From an uncultured Bacilli bacterium (GTDB lineage Bacteria; Bacillota_I; Bacilli_A; RF39; UBA660): DNA of 64,000 bases. The stretch covers positions 42,644 through 106,643 of the forward strand of contig CAJUGE010000070.1 in the NCBI GenBank assembly GCA_910586295.1, read 5' to 3'. The notes below the pieces were generated by a model, which saw only the letters and a program-made list of their open reading frames with translations, did no database searches and was not told where the DNA came from. A program made the position numbers and the translations under genes. This document shows, one piece after another, positions 1 through 9,771 of the stretch (its first letter is position 1; each line of letters starts with the position of its first letter).

Positions 1-2
1 GG

Positions 3-77
3 TATGATAAAACTGGAACTTTCTATTTGATAAAGGACAATAATAAATTGAATGTTGTGCAAAAACTAGGAGAATAG
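3..77 (+). CDS. 3' end of an unidentified gene (partial)
   Basis: An open frame enters from the window edge and stops with TAG at 75-77, one base before the tilS start. Only 24 residues are visible, beginning YDKTGTFYLI and ending VQKLGE. They alternate hydrophobic and polar residues like a beta-strand tail. The one-base spacing suggests it is translated together with tilS. In Bacillus the gene before tilS is spoIIE, but this tail is too short to identify. Confidence 0.5.
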   Translation, partial: YDKTGTFYLIKDNNKLNVVQKLGE

Positions 78-78
78 T

Positions 79-1404
79 ATGGAAGATGTAGTAAAGTATT
101 TGCTAAATGAAAGTGGTATAAAATATCGTGATACAATTTGTATTGGAGTTTCTGGTGGACCAGATTCTATGGCTTTGCTTGATATAGTTATTAAACTTAA
201 AAGTGAGCTTGATTTGATAGTTGTGGTGTGTCATATTAATCATGGACTTAGAGAAGAAAGTGAGGAGGAAGCAAAATATTTGGAAAAATTTTGTGAAGAT
301 GAAGGACTTCATTTTGAGTATATGAAGATAGAGAATTATGGAGATGATAATTTTCATAATGAAGCAAGGACTATTAGGTATAATTTCTTTGATAAGGTTT
401 GTAAAGAGTATAAGGCAACTGTGCTTATGACAGCTCATCATGGTGATGATTTGATAGAGACAATACTTATGAGAATGGTTAGAGGAAGTACTTTAAAGGG
501 ATATAGTGGTTTTTCTAAGAGAGTAGAAAAAGATAATTATGTAATTTTAAGGCCTCTTATATCAATGACTAAGAGCGAACTTGAGGATTATTGTAAAGTT
601 AATAAAATTAAGTATTTTGTTGATAAATCTAATATGAAGGACGTTTATACAAGAAATAGATATCGTAAATATGTACTTCCTTTTTTGAAAACAGAAGATC
701 CAATGGTACACGAAAAGTTTCTTAAATTTAGTGAAACTTTGATGGAGTATAATAATTATATTGATAGAGAAATGAATTTAGTTTTTAATAGAGTATTCAA
801 GAATGGAGTTTTAGATACTTCTAAGTTTCAAGAATTAGATCATTTGATTCAAACTAAAATAATATATAATATTTTGGAGAGAATTTATGGAGATGATTTG
901 TTTATTATTACTAATACTCATGTTAAACTTATATTCGATTTAATTAATGGTAGTAAAGCTCAGGCGATAGTGCATTTACCAAATAATGTTAAGGTAATTA
1001 AGAGTTATACTGATATCGGATTTGGGTATGACGAAGAGCAAGCAGATATTTATGAGATAGAAATTAATAGTGTTGTTAATTTGCCAAATGGGAAGAATAT
1101 AGAGATAGTAAATTCTAGTGATGATACTTCTAATTATGTAACTAGGTTAAGTAGTAAGGAAGTTCTTTTGCCTCTTCATGTTAGAACTAGAAGAAACGGT
1201 GATAAATTTGAAGTTAAAGGAATGGATGGACACAAAAAAGTAAATGATATATTTATAGAGAAGAAGTTGGTAACTAGAGATAGAAATATATGGCCTATAG
1301 TATGTGATGCTAATAATAATATTGTGTGGCTTCCAGGATTAAAAAAAAGTAAATTTGACAAAGATATTAAAGAAGAGTATGATATAATACTAAAGTATTA
1401 TTAA
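79..1404 (+). CDS. tilS: tRNA(Ile)-lysidine synthase TilS
   Basis: This enzyme attaches lysine to C34 of the tRNA-Ile with a CAU anticodon, using ATP, so that the tRNA reads AUA. The N-type PP-loop motif SGGPDS is at residues 25-30, followed by the typical HINHGLR segment and the RNRYRKYVLP region. The C-terminal part carries the TilS C-domain pattern (RTRRNGDKF, then KKVNDIFIEKKL). At 441 residues it is of normal length. The ATG follows an AGGAG-type site and ftsH begins 18 bases later. The usual Bacillus neighbour hpt is missing between the two genes. Confidence 0.97.
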   Translation: MEDVVKYLLNESGIKYRDTICIGVSGGPDSMALLDIVIKLKSELDLIVVVCHINHGLREESEEEAKYLEKFCEDEGLHFEYMKIENYGDDNFHNEARTIRYNFFDKVCKEYKATVLMTAHHGDDLIETILMRMVRGSTLKGYSGFSKRVEKDNYVILRPLISMTKSELEDYCKVNKIKYFVDKSNMKDVYTRNRYRKYVLPFLKTEDPMVHEKFLKFSETLMEYNNYIDREMNLVFNRVFKNGVLDTSKFQELDHLIQTKIIYNILERIYGDDLFIITNTHVKLIFDLINGSKAQAIVHLPNNVKVIKSYTDIGFGYDEEQADIYEIEINSVVNLPNGKNIEIVNSSDDTSNYVTRLSSKEVLLPLHVRTRRNGDKFEVKGMDGHKKVNDIFIEKKLVTRDRNIWPIVCDANNNIVWLPGLKKSKFDKDIKEEYDIILKYY

Positions 1405-1422
1405 ATTGAGAGGAGAAAGTTT

Positions 1423-3312
1423 ATGAAGAAAAAAACAAGTATGACAAGGCTATTTATGCCTTATGTAGCACTTTTTGTTGTAGTTATGATTGTATTCTTT
1501 CTATATAATATGAAAAGTGTTGTTATTCATGAGTTGAATTATAATGAATTTATGAGTAATTTAACTAAGGAACAAGTTAGTAAATTAGAGGTTACTCCAA
1601 AGAGTAGAGATAGTATTTATTATTTGGAGGGTAAACTTGAAGGTTATAAAGATAATGAAACTTTTGAATTAATAGTTCCTTATACTGATAGTGTAATTGA
1701 GAATGTTTTAGATGAGGCTACTAAGCAAGGATTGAATGTTGAAATAAATAAAGATCCTGGTAGTATTAGTTGGATTTCTATAATTATGGAACTTATTCCA
1801 CTTGCACTTATAGGCATTGTTACTTTCTATTTGATGAGGGCTATGCTTAGTCAAGGTAAAGGTGGTACTTTAGATTTTGGTAGAAGTAGAGCTAAGTTAA
1901 ATCAAGATGGTGGTAAAGTTACATTTAAAGATGTTGCTGGACTTAATGAAGAGAAAGAGGAAGTTAAAGAGTTAATTGATTTTCTTAGAAATCCTAAGAA
2001 ATTTCAAAAACTAGGTGCTAGAATTCCTAAGGGTGTTCTTTTAGTAGGACCTCCAGGAACTGGTAAGACATTACTTGCTAAGGCAGTTGCGGGTGAAGCA
2101 AAAGTTCCCTTTTACTATATAAGTGGTAGTGATTTTGTTGAACTATTTGTAGGTGTCGGTGCTAGTCGTGTTAGAGATATGTTTAAACAGGCAAAGCAAA
2201 CTGCTCCTTGTCTAATATTCATTGATGAGATAGATGCAGTTGGTAGACAAAGAGGAACTGGTCTTGGTGGTGGACATGATGAGAGAGAGCAAACTCTTAA
2301 TCAATTACTTACTGAGATGGATGGATTTGGTGCGAATGAAGGAATTATAATTATAGCAGCAACTAATAGGCCTGATGTTCTTGATCCTGCCCTTTTAAGA
2401 CCTGGTAGATTTGATAGACAAGTGACTGTTAATTTACCTGATGTTAGAGAAAGAGAAGCTATACTTGGTGTTCATGCTAAAGGGAAGATAATATCAGAGG
2501 ATGTCACTTTGAAACATTTAGCAGAGAGAACTCCTGGATATAGTGGTGCAGATTTAGAGAATTTACTTAATGAAGCAGCTTTACTAGCGGTTAGAAGAAA
2601 TAAAGAATGTATAACTATGGACGAAATGGATGAAGCAAGTGATAGGGTTCTTATGGGACCTGCTAAGGTAAGTAGAAAAGTTACTCCTTTTGAGAAAAAG
2701 GTAGTTGCTTATCATGAGAGTGGACATGCAGTTCTTGGTATAGAACTTCCTAATGGTGAAGAAGTTCATAAGATTACTATTATTCCTAGAGGTATGGCTG
2801 GAGGATATACTCAGATGCTTCCTAAAGAAGAGAGAACTATGATTTCTACTAAGGATGAGTTACTTCAGAGAATAGTTAGTTATTTAGGTGGACGTGTTAG
2901 TGAAGAATTATTCTTAGGTGAAATTAGTACAGGTGCTAGTGATGACTTTAAGAGAGCAACTGCTATTGCTAGAAGTATGGTTACTGAGTATGGTATGAGT
3001 GATTTAGGACCAGTTCAATTAGAGCATAGAAGTGGAGAAGTTTTCTTAGGTAGAGATTATACTAATAGTTCTAAGAATTATTCTGATGCTGTTGCACTAG
3101 AGATAGACCAAGAGATTAGAAAGATTATGGATGAGTGTTATAAGAAAGCTAAGGATATTCTAAGTAAAAATAAGGAATTAGTTGATATACTTGCTCATAC
3201 TTTAGAAGAAAAAGAAACTTTGACTAAGGAAGAAATCGAAGAAATAGTTAAAGATTATAAATCTGGTAATAAGGGTAAGAAAAATAAAACCAAAGAAGAT
3301 ACTGAAGAGTAA
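1423..3312 (+). CDS. ftsH: ATP-dependent zinc metalloprotease FtsH
   Basis: This membrane-anchored AAA+ protease degrades unassembled membrane proteins and short-lived regulators. It has two N-terminal membrane spans (about residues 10-28 and 116-137) around an extracytoplasmic domain. Walker A GPPGTGKT is at about 209-216, Walker B is IFIDEIDA, and the second region of homology follows ([20 protein letters not shown]). The zinc site HESGH is at about 431-435. It has the family length of 629 residues and a charged, Lys-rich tail. A GAGAGGAG ribosome site precedes the ATG. It probably shares a transcript with tilS. Confidence 0.98.
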   Translation: MKKKTSMTRLFMPYVALFVVVMIVFFLYNMKSVVIHELNYNEFMSNLTKEQVSKLEVTPKSRDSIYYLEGKLEGYKDNETFELIVPYTDSVIENVLDEATKQGLNVEINKDPGSISWISIIMELIPLALIGIVTFYLMRAMLSQGKGGTLDFGRSRAKLNQDGGKVTFKDVAGLNEEKEEVKELIDFLRNPKKFQKLGARIPKGVLLVGPPGTGKTLLAKAVAGEAKVPFYYISGSDFVELFVGVGASRVRDMFKQAKQTAPCLIFIDEIDAVGRQRGTGLGGGHDEREQTLNQLLTEMDGFGANEGIIIIAATNRPDVLDPALLRPGRFDRQVTVNLPDVREREAILGVHAKGKIISEDVTLKHLAERTPGYSGADLENLLNEAALLAVRRNKECITMDEMDEASDRVLMGPAKVSRKVTPFEKKVVAYHESGHAVLGIELPNGEEVHKITIIPRGMAGGYTQMLPKEERTMISTKDELLQRIVSYLGGRVSEELFLGEISTGASDDFKRATAIARSMVTEYGMSDLGPVQLEHRSGEVFLGRDYTNSSKNYSDAVALEIDQEIRKIMDECYKKAKDILSKNKELVDILAHTLEEKETLTKEEIEEIVKDYKSGNKGKKNKTKEDTEE

Positions 3313-3326
3313 AATCTTTGGTTTTT
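3288..3326 (+). terminator. Terminator of tilS-ftsH
   Basis: AACCAAAGA pairs with TCTTTGGTT across a 19-base loop and runs into TTTTT. The hairpin begins inside the last ftsH codons. Its 3' half is also one copy of the 21-bp direct repeat that recurs at 4724-4744. Confidence 0.75.
3306..3326. repeat. 21-bp direct repeat, left copy
   Basis: The 21 bases beginning AGAGTAAAATC and ending GGTTTTT recur exactly at 4724-4744. The two copies enclose the broken DUF4143 gene with a period of 1418 bp. The left copy covers the ftsH stop codon and the 3' arm of its terminator. Confidence 0.8.
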
Positions 3327-3445
3327 AGTTTGTGAAAACGATATATCGAATTCTGTGAAAATGGTATATTGAAACTCTTGAAAATGGTATAAAAAAACCT
3401 GAAAATGGTATATTGAAATGATATAATAATAATGGAGATGATATT

Positions 3446-4725
3446 ATGTCTTTAAGGAAAGAAGAATATGTAGAAAGATTAGTTGATAAAAAAATAGATA
3501 AGTATTTGACTTTATTTGTGCAGTTCATTTATATGGTCCTAAATGGTGTGGGAAAACTTGGACTGCACTAAATCATTCTAATAGTGTTACTTATATGACT
3601 TTAAAGGATAAAAGAGCTTTAGCGATGGAAAATCCTAAGTTTATTTTCGATGATGATAGACCACAGTTAATTGATGAATGGCAGTTAGTGCCTAGTATTT
3701 GGGATGCAGTTAGGCATGAGTGTGATGTTGATAAAAACAAGGGGAAGTTTATTTTGACTGGCTCTACTACTTTAATTAAGAATGATAAAGATGAGGTGTT
3801 TCATACTGGGATGGGTAGAATAGTAGACTGTAGAATGTATCCTATGAGTTGTTATGAGTCTGGAGACTCTAGTGGCATCGTTAGTATTTTAGATATGCTT
3901 AATCAAAAGATTGAGAATAAGGGATTCAAGAGTTTAGAACTTCCAGAAATCGCTAGGCTAATAGTAAGAGGTGGTTGGCCAGAAAATATAAAGGTTAGTG
4001 ATGAAGATATTACGATATTGCCTAAGATGTATTTAGAGTCTATCATAAATAAAGATATAAATGAAAGAAAAGATAAAAAAAGAGATTCTAATAAAATGAG
4101 TATGCTTATTAGAGCACTTGCAAGAAATGAGTCTAGTGTGGTTAGTTTTAATACTTTAGTGAAAGATATAGAAGAATATGAAAGTGAAGAAGAGCTTTTA
4201 ACGAGTAGGATTACGGTTGCTGATTATTTAAGTGTTTTAGATAGTTTATATTTAACTTTGAATCAAGAAGCATTTAGTATTAATTATCGTTCTTCTAAAA
4301 GAATTGGTAAATCACCTAAGAGACATTTTGTGGATCCTAGTTTAGCTTGTGCTAGTTTAGGCTTGAATGTTTCTAAGCTTATGAATGATTTTAATACTTT
4401 TGGTCTTATGTTTGAGTCGCTTGTACTTCGTGATTTAAAAATATATATGGATACTACCAATGGTAAAGTATTTTATTTTAGAGATAATATTAGTGGAGCT
4501 GAAGTGGATGTTATTTTAGAGTTTGCTGATTCTAGTTATGCAGCAGTAGAGGTTAAACTTAGTTTTAATTATATTGAAGAGGCAAAGAAAAGTTTAAAGA
4601 AATTTTATGATAATGTTTCTGTTAAGCCTAAATTTATGTGTATTATAGTTGGACATTACGATGCTATTTGTAGGGATGATGAAACTGGTATATATATAGT
4701 TCCTATAAATGCTCTTAAACCTTAG
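3446..4725 (+). pseudogene. DUF4143-type AAA ATPase, frameshifted
   Basis: The gene belongs to the family of AAA ATPases with a C-terminal DUF4143 nuclease-like domain, of uncertain role and often mobile. The ATG at 3446 follows a TGGAGATG site and gives MSLRKEEYVERLVDKKIDKY. At about 3518 the frame breaks: one missing base (TTTGTGCA where TTTGGTGCA would fit) moves the P-loop GPKWCGKT into another frame, which then stays open to 4725. Downstream are the Walker B-like LIDEWQ, the sensor-like FILTGS, and the terminal domain with GAEVDVILE and AAVEVKLS. A shortened protein could start inside but would lack the P-loop. The 21-bp repeats around it suggest it arrived as an insertion. Confidence 0.8.
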
Positions 4726-4744
4726 AGTAAAATCTTTGGTTTTT
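4724..4744. repeat. 21-bp direct repeat, right copy
   Basis: This is an exact copy of 3306-3326 lying on the stop codon of the DUF4143 gene. Here the upstream AAACC-TTAGA can pair with TCTTTGGTTT, so the copy still makes a terminator-like hairpin. It marks the right edge of the probable insertion. Confidence 0.8.
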
Positions 4745-4749
4745 GTTTT

Positions 4750-4830
4750 AAAAGAAAAAATTGATTAGTAAAACGTCGGGGCTTCTAACTATTAAAGTTT
4801 AGCCATTTATGACACGAATACTAATCAATG
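4750..4830 (-). ncRNA. Candidate small RNA closed by a 10-bp stem
   Basis: TTGATTAGTA (4761-4770) and TACTAATCAA (4819-4828) are perfect inverted repeats. On the minus strand the 3' arm is followed by TTTTTTCTTTT. A minus-strand TATAAT (4838-4843) with TTACTT 17 bases upstream would start the RNA at about 4830, just before the stem. Inside, GGCT/AGCC and AACT/AGTT can make a second hairpin. No reading frame is visible and I do not recognise the family. Confidence 0.45.
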
Positions 4831-4919
4831 TATGTTAATTATAACATAAGATTTGGTTGAAAGTAAATATGGCTTTATGAAAAGTTATATTGTATAATTA
4901 GTTTAGGGTGGTAGTTTTA

Positions 4920-6215
4920 ATGAAATATAGTTTTGTTAAAGAAATAAGAGAAATGAATTTGCAATTTTATGATTTAAAGAATTTATTGCTAGTTTTAAGT
5001 AATATGGGTGAAAAAGATTTTAAGAGGGTATATAAAAGATTAAAAAATTCAAATAATAGAGATGTGTTTGTTAGTTTAGTTAATAAGTTAATTTTAAATC
5101 AATATGGAAGTCTTGATGATGTTTTTAAAATTATGGATAAGTTGGAGCAATTGTCATTTAATGATAATGCTTTAAAGTTAGTTTATGGAGATTTTATTTA
5201 TATATATAGAAGTGTAGATGAAATATTAGAATCAATGGATAAGGTTAGTGAAGAAACCGATTTTCTTATGTTTTATGATGTTTATATTTTACGATATAGA
5301 AATCATTCTGAACATATGAAATTAATTGAAAAAGCAAAGTTGTATAGATATAAGTCCTCAATTCTTATGATTGCTAGAGATGAAAATATATTGAAAAATA
5401 GGTTTTTAGAAGAACAATTACAAATAATGACTATTGTAAAGAAACATAGATGTAATAATAAGGTAATTGATTTATTACGTAATAAATGTTTATTAGAAAA
5501 TAGGACATTTGAAGATGTAGAAAATTATGTTTTAGTTTTAAAGAAATATAAATATAGTTCTATTGTATTAGATTTATTAACTAATGAAGATTTAGTAGTA
5601 GGTAGAACTGCTAATGAGCATATAGCTTTAATTGATAAGTTAAGTGAATGTGGTTTTGATTATAGAGCAAGAGAAGTATTGTCATCTGAGGCTATACTGG
5701 AAAATAGAACAAATGAAGAATCATTTAAATTATTAGAACAGGTTGTTTTAAATAATTATAATGCATATATTATGGAGCTTGTTACTGACATTAATGTATT
5801 AAAAAATAGAAATAATGAAGATTTGCTAAAATTAATAGCAGTTTTAAAAGAGTTAGGTTATGATAGGAATGCTTATGAAATTGCTATATCTGAAGTGGTT
5901 TTAAAATATAGAGGTGTAGATGAACAAATATTATTAATGAGAAAAATATGTGATACTTTTAGACCTAATATTAATTTATTTATTGCTTATGATTTTGTAG
6001 CACTTTGTGATATTGGACAGCAATTAATTGCAATAGACACTAATTCTGCTAGTAAAAATATTTTAAACTTTAAAAGTGTTTTAAGTATTGTTAGTGATGA
6101 GAAAGAGTTAGATGAACTTTTAGGTATTTTAGCTGAATGTGATGATACTAAGGAAATGAAAGTATCTGAAGAATACTTTGCTAGAAAATTAAGACAAAGA
6201 GATTTACCATTTTAG
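4920..6215 (+). CDS. Protein of tandem 34-residue helical repeats
   Basis: I do not recognise a named family. The protein is 431 residues from the ATG at 4920, chosen because AGGGTGG lies 10 bases upstream, with a TATAAT at 4893-4898. At least six repeats of exactly 34 residues can be counted in the middle, with the pattern L-x-N-R-[TN]-x-E-[ED] at the start, L-x-x-x-L in helix A, then Y-x-x-x-A and hydrophobics in helix B. This is the size and periodicity of TPR/Sel1-like solenoids, so a protein-binding scaffold is likely. There is no signal peptide or membrane segment. The last residues, RDLPF, resemble the tail of SSB. It stands alone between the sRNA candidate and parA. Confidence 0.8.
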   Translation: MKYSFVKEIREMNLQFYDLKNLLLVLSNMGEKDFKRVYKRLKNSNNRDVFVSLVNKLILNQYGSLDDVFKIMDKLEQLSFNDNALKLVYGDFIYIYRSVDEILESMDKVSEETDFLMFYDVYILRYRNHSEHMKLIEKAKLYRYKSSILMIARDENILKNRFLEEQLQIMTIVKKHRCNNKVIDLLRNKCLLENRTFEDVENYVLVLKKYKYSSIVLDLLTNEDLVVGRTANEHIALIDKLSECGFDYRAREVLSSEAILENRTNEESFKLLEQVVLNNYNAYIMELVTDINVLKNRNNEDLLKLIAVLKELGYDRNAYEIAISEVVLKYRGVDEQILLMRKICDTFRPNINLFIAYDFVALCDIGQQLIAIDTNSASKNILNFKSVLSIVSDEKELDELLGILAECDDTKEMKVSEEYFARKLRQRDLPF

Positions 6216-6219
6216 TTTT

Positions 6220-6245
6220 AAGTCAAGTGTATCTTGGCTTTTTGT
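6220..6245 (+). terminator. Terminator after the repeat protein
   Basis: AAGTCAAG pairs with CTTGGCTT (one G-T pair) around the loop TGTAT and is followed by TTTTTGTTTTC. It begins four bases after the stop codon. Confidence 0.7.
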
Positions 6246-6381
6246 TTTCTTTTAAATGTACTTGAAGAATAGTAAAAAAAATGTTATTCTTATAATAGGC
6301 AAAATAATTGAAATATATTAAAATAACTGTATATTTATTTTATAATTTGTGCTAAAATTGTTTATAGTGAGGTAGTATATT

Positions 6382-7194
6382 ATGGGAAAGGTTATATCAC
6401 TTGTAAATCAAAAAGGTGGGGTAGGCAAAACAACCACTAGTATTAACTTAAGCAGCGCTTTAGGACATTTGGGAAAAAAAGTTTTGTTAATTGACTTTGA
6501 CCCTCAGAGTAATAGTACTACTGGGATAGGTCTTAATAAGGCTGATATTAATAAAAGTATTTATGATGTTATTATGCATAGTTGTGATATTAAGGAGGCA
6601 ATACTTAAAACTAAGTTTAAAAACCTTAGTGTTATTCCTTCTATGATATATCTTAGTGGTGCTGAGATGGAGCTTATGCAAAATGCTATGACAGAACAAG
6701 ACTATATAATAGGTGATCAATTAAAATTGCAGATTGATACTATTAGAGATAGATATGATTATATTTTGATAGATTGTCCTCCTACTTTAGGTGTTTTGAC
6801 TACTAATGCTTTAGCGGCTAGTGATAGTGTTTTAATACCAGTGCAGTGTGAGTATTATTCACTAGAGGGAGTGACACAGTTACTAAATACAATTCTTCTT
6901 ACTCAAAGTAAAATTAATCCAAAACTTGATATAGAAGGTGTACTACTAACTATGCTTGATGGTAGAACTTTGGTTGGATTAGAAGTTGTGGAAGATGTTA
7001 GAAAGTTTTTTAAAGAAAAAGTATTTAATACAATTATTCCAAGACTAGTAAGATTAGTTGAAGCACCAAGTCATGGAAAACCAATATTAGAATATGATCC
7101 GAAGTGTAGAGGTGCACTTGCTTACATTAATTTAGCGAAGGAAGTGATTGAAAGAGATGGAAAACAAGAGGAAAGCGCTAGGGAGGGGGCTTGA
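6382..7194 (+). CDS. soj: Chromosome-partitioning ATPase ParA (Soj)
   Basis: This deviant Walker-type ATPase works with ParB in segregating origins and, in Bacillus, in regulating DnaA. The N-terminus carries the KGGVGKTT P-loop at about residues 10-17. The IDFDPQ and ILIDCPP motifs and the ending SHGKPILEYD are typical of Soj. The length of 270 residues is slightly above the 253 of Bacillus Soj. The ATG follows TGAGGTAG. The reading frame overlaps parB by about 38 bases, so the two are translationally coupled. The pair usually sits near oriC. I saw no clear parS sequence in the window. Confidence 0.95.
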   Translation: MGKVISLVNQKGGVGKTTTSINLSSALGHLGKKVLLIDFDPQSNSTTGIGLNKADINKSIYDVIMHSCDIKEAILKTKFKNLSVIPSMIYLSGAEMELMQNAMTEQDYIIGDQLKLQIDTIRDRYDYILIDCPPTLGVLTTNALAASDSVLIPVQCEYYSLEGVTQLLNTILLTQSKINPKLDIEGVLLTMLDGRTLVGLEVVEDVRKFFKEKVFNTIIPRLVRLVEAPSHGKPILEYDPKCRGALAYINLAKEVIERDGKQEESAREGA

Positions 7195-8044
7195 ACAATT
7201 ATTTAGTAATGAGGCTTTTAATATAGATGAATTTGAAAAGTCTATAGTAGAGACGACTTCTAAAGAAGATGTTGTTCAAGTTAATTTAAGTGAATTAAGA
7301 AGTAATCCTTATCAACCTAGAAAGGTTTTTGATCCAGAAAAATTAGATGAGCTTACAAGTAGTATTAGAGAATATGGTGTTATTGAACCTATTATAGTTA
7401 AGAAAAGTATTAAAGGATTTGAGATTGTTGCAGGTGAAAGAAGAAGTTTGGCTGCTAAGAAGGCTGGACTTGAAACTATACCTGCTATTGTGCGTGAGTT
7501 TACTGATGAAGAAATGATGAGTATAGCAATTTTAGAGAATATTCAAAGAGAAAATTTGAATATTATAGAAGAAGCTATGGCTTATAAGAATATGTTAGAG
7601 AAACTTCATTTAACTCAAGAAGAACTTAGTAAGAAAGTTGGTAAGAGTAGAAGTCATATAACTAATATCTTGGGAATTTTATGTTTGCCTAAGAGTGTGC
7701 AAGATATGGTTTTATCAAATAAGTTAAGTATGGGGCATGCTAGATGTCTTAGTAAACTTAATAATGAAGAGCAAATACTTAATATGGCTAATAGAGTTGT
7801 AGAAGAGAAATTAAGTGTTAGAGATTTAGAAAATGCGCTTAGTGAAGGTGATTTTGAAAAAAAGATAGTTATTAAGAAAAAAGAACCTAAAGATGAAAGA
7901 CATGTTCATATTCAGAGAATTATGAGAGAGAAAATAGGTACATTGGTTAAAGTTAATAATAAGAATATAGTTATTCCTTTTGATAGTGATAGTGACCTTG
8001 AAAGGATACTTGAAATTATTAATATTAATTTAAATGTAGATTAG
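7157..8044 (+). CDS. parB: Chromosome-partitioning protein ParB (Spo0J)
   Basis: This CTPase binds parS DNA and loads condensin near the origin. The N-terminus KRKALGRGLEQLF is the ParA-interacting element. The ParB N-domain follows with NPYQPRKVFD, IVAGERR (the C motif that binds CTP) and ENIQRENLN. A helix-turn-helix is at KVGKSRSHITN. The ATG at 7157 is preferred because it starts the conserved N-terminus. A TTG at 7148 is an alternative closer to the AAGGAAG site. The start lies inside soj. From 7157 the protein is 295 residues, near the usual 280-290. Confidence 0.95.
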   Translation: MENKRKALGRGLEQLFSNEAFNIDEFEKSIVETTSKEDVVQVNLSELRSNPYQPRKVFDPEKLDELTSSIREYGVIEPIIVKKSIKGFEIVAGERRSLAAKKAGLETIPAIVREFTDEEMMSIAILENIQRENLNIIEEAMAYKNMLEKLHLTQEELSKKVGKSRSHITNILGILCLPKSVQDMVLSNKLSMGHARCLSKLNNEEQILNMANRVVEEKLSVRDLENALSEGDFEKKIVIKKKEPKDERHVHIQRIMREKIGTLVKVNNKNIVIPFDSDSDLERILEIININLNVD

Positions 8045-8051
8045 GTGGAGT

Positions 8052-8246
8052 ATGAAATACGAACTTGGAAGTATAGTAATAATGAAGAAAGCTCATCCTT
8101 GTGGTGAAAATTTGTGGAAGGTTATTAGACTTGGTGTAGATATTAAACTTGAGTGTGTTAAGTGTGGAAGAACAATAATGATGGATAGAATAGAATTTGA
8201 AAGAAAACTAAAGAAAGTGGTGGAAGATGAAAAAAAAGAGATTTAA
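8052..8246 (+). CDS. DUF951 protein
   Basis: A 64-residue protein of the DUF951 family, which in Bacilli is typically encoded between parB and ychF. Visible marks are MKYELGSIVIMKKAHPCG, then a CVKCG knuckle and the MMDRIEFERK ending. The two-cysteine knuckle and basic tail suggest a nucleic-acid-binding role, but none is established. It begins 7 bases after parB and overlaps the next gene by 20 bases. Confidence 0.9.
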   Translation: MKYELGSIVIMKKAHPCGENLWKVIRLGVDIKLECVKCGRTIMMDRIEFERKLKKVVEDEKKEI

Positions 8247-9756
8247 TCCTATATTTATTTTTATTATAATGACGTTTGTTACAATACTACTTAGTTTTGT
8301 TTTATCTCTTTTTAATTTGCAAGCTGAATACAGTACAGTTAATTCATATACTAATACTTTGCAAAATAATGTTATTCAAGTTGAGAATTTATTTAGTGGC
8401 ACTGGTATTAAGTATATTATTTCTAATACAGTTAGTAATTTTGTTGATTTTGCTCCACTTAGTACTTTGATTATTATATTAATAGGCATTGGAGTTTTGG
8501 AAAAGTCAGGTTTTGCTAAAACATTCTTTACCTTGATTACTCAAAATTTTAGAAAGAATAGTATAACTTTTGCTTTGATTCTTATTAGTATTCTTGCAAG
8601 TTTGTTTGGAGAAATTGGTTTTGTTTTATTATTACCTATAGGCGCTATGTTGTTTAAGTATGGACATAGACATCCATTTGGAGGAATTATTGCTTCTTTT
8701 GCAGGAATGTGTTTTGGATATGGAATAAATATTTTTATGTCTAGTACTGATAGTAGTTTATTAAGTTTTACTTTATCTGCAGCAAGAGTAATTGATACTG
8801 ACTATGTTGTTGGTCAATATTTTTCTTTGTTTTTTATGATTGTTGCTATAATTGCAGCTTCAATTGTTATGACAAGAGTGACAGAAAAAACTATTATGCC
8901 TAAGTTAGGTAAATATGAGTTTGATGAAGTTGAAACTTTAGATAAGGTTATATTTACTAATAGAGAATTAAGAGGGTTAGTAGTAGGTATTGGGGCGGCT
9001 TTATTATATATATTAGCTGTAGTTTATATGATAGTACCTGGTCTGCCTTTTAGTGGTGGTCTTTTGGATTCTAATGGAACTTTTTACATTGATAAGCTTT
9101 TTGGTGTTAATTCTTTATTTAGTCAAGGCTTTGTGTTTATAATAACTTTTCTTTTCATAGTGATTGGCTTATCATATGGGTTTATGGCAAAGACTCTAAA
9201 AACTAATCAGGATGTTAGTGATTGTTTATCATATTCTTTGGATGGGGTTGGTAGCATATTAGTTTTAATTTTTGTTTCTAGTTTGTTTATTAGCACTTTT
9301 CAAAAGAGTAATATAGGATTGGTTGTTGTAGCACTTTTATCTCAATTAATGAATGTATTTAATTTTTCTGGGATAGGGTTAGTAATTTTATTATTTATTA
9401 TTTCTATTATTGCTGGACTCTTTTATACAGGTTTAGTTTCAAAGTGGCAAGTTATGAGTGGACAAGTAGTACCTGCTTTGATGAATGCTAGTGTAAGCCC
9501 AGAATTTGCTCAGATAGTATATGTTGGAGGTTCTAGTTTGTCACTTGCTTTTACTCCAATTATGTTGTATTATGTAATTTATGTTGCTTATATGGAGAAA
9601 TATGATAAGAGTAATCAAGTAACACTTACTAAGTCATTTAGTTATATGAGAAGTTATGGAGCAACAATGATAGTTCTTTGGATACTTTTGATATTAGGCT
9701 TTTATATATCAGGTCTTCCAATTGGTATAGGAAGTACACCTAGTTTGTCATTTTAA
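8227..9756 (+). CDS. AbgT-family transporter
   Basis: This is a polytopic membrane protein of 509 residues with about 12 hydrophobic segments. The AbgT family includes the p-aminobenzoyl-glutamate importer AbgT and the sulfonamide exporter MtrF, which belong to the ion-transporter superfamily. Family marks are the VSNFVDFAPLSTLIIILIG stretch followed by GVLEKSG, and the polar re-entrant region ASFAGMCFGYGINIF. The start overlaps DUF951 by 20 bases, so it belongs to the same transcript. It is not usually part of the parAB-ychF block, so its presence looks lineage-specific. The substrate cannot be told from sequence. Confidence 0.8.
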   Translation: MKKKRFNPIFIFIIMTFVTILLSFVLSLFNLQAEYSTVNSYTNTLQNNVIQVENLFSGTGIKYIISNTVSNFVDFAPLSTLIIILIGIGVLEKSGFAKTFFTLITQNFRKNSITFALILISILASLFGEIGFVLLLPIGAMLFKYGHRHPFGGIIASFAGMCFGYGINIFMSSTDSSLLSFTLSAARVIDTDYVVGQYFSLFFMIVAIIAASIVMTRVTEKTIMPKLGKYEFDEVETLDKVIFTNRELRGLVVGIGAALLYILAVVYMIVPGLPFSGGLLDSNGTFYIDKLFGVNSLFSQGFVFIITFLFIVIGLSYGFMAKTLKTNQDVSDCLSYSLDGVGSILVLIFVSSLFISTFQKSNIGLVVVALLSQLMNVFNFSGIGLVILLFIISIIAGLFYTGLVSKWQVMSGQVVPALMNASVSPEFAQIVYVGGSSLSLAFTPIMLYYVIYVAYMEKYDKSNQVTLTKSFSYMRSYGATMIVLWILLILGFYISGLPIGIGSTPSLSF

Positions 9757-9771
9757 ATAGGAGGGGATTTT

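Noticed and set aside
4750..4830. PreQ1, fluoride or cyclic-di-GMP riboswitch
   Set aside because: The sequence does not contain the conserved cores of these classes and lies on the strand opposite to the next gene.
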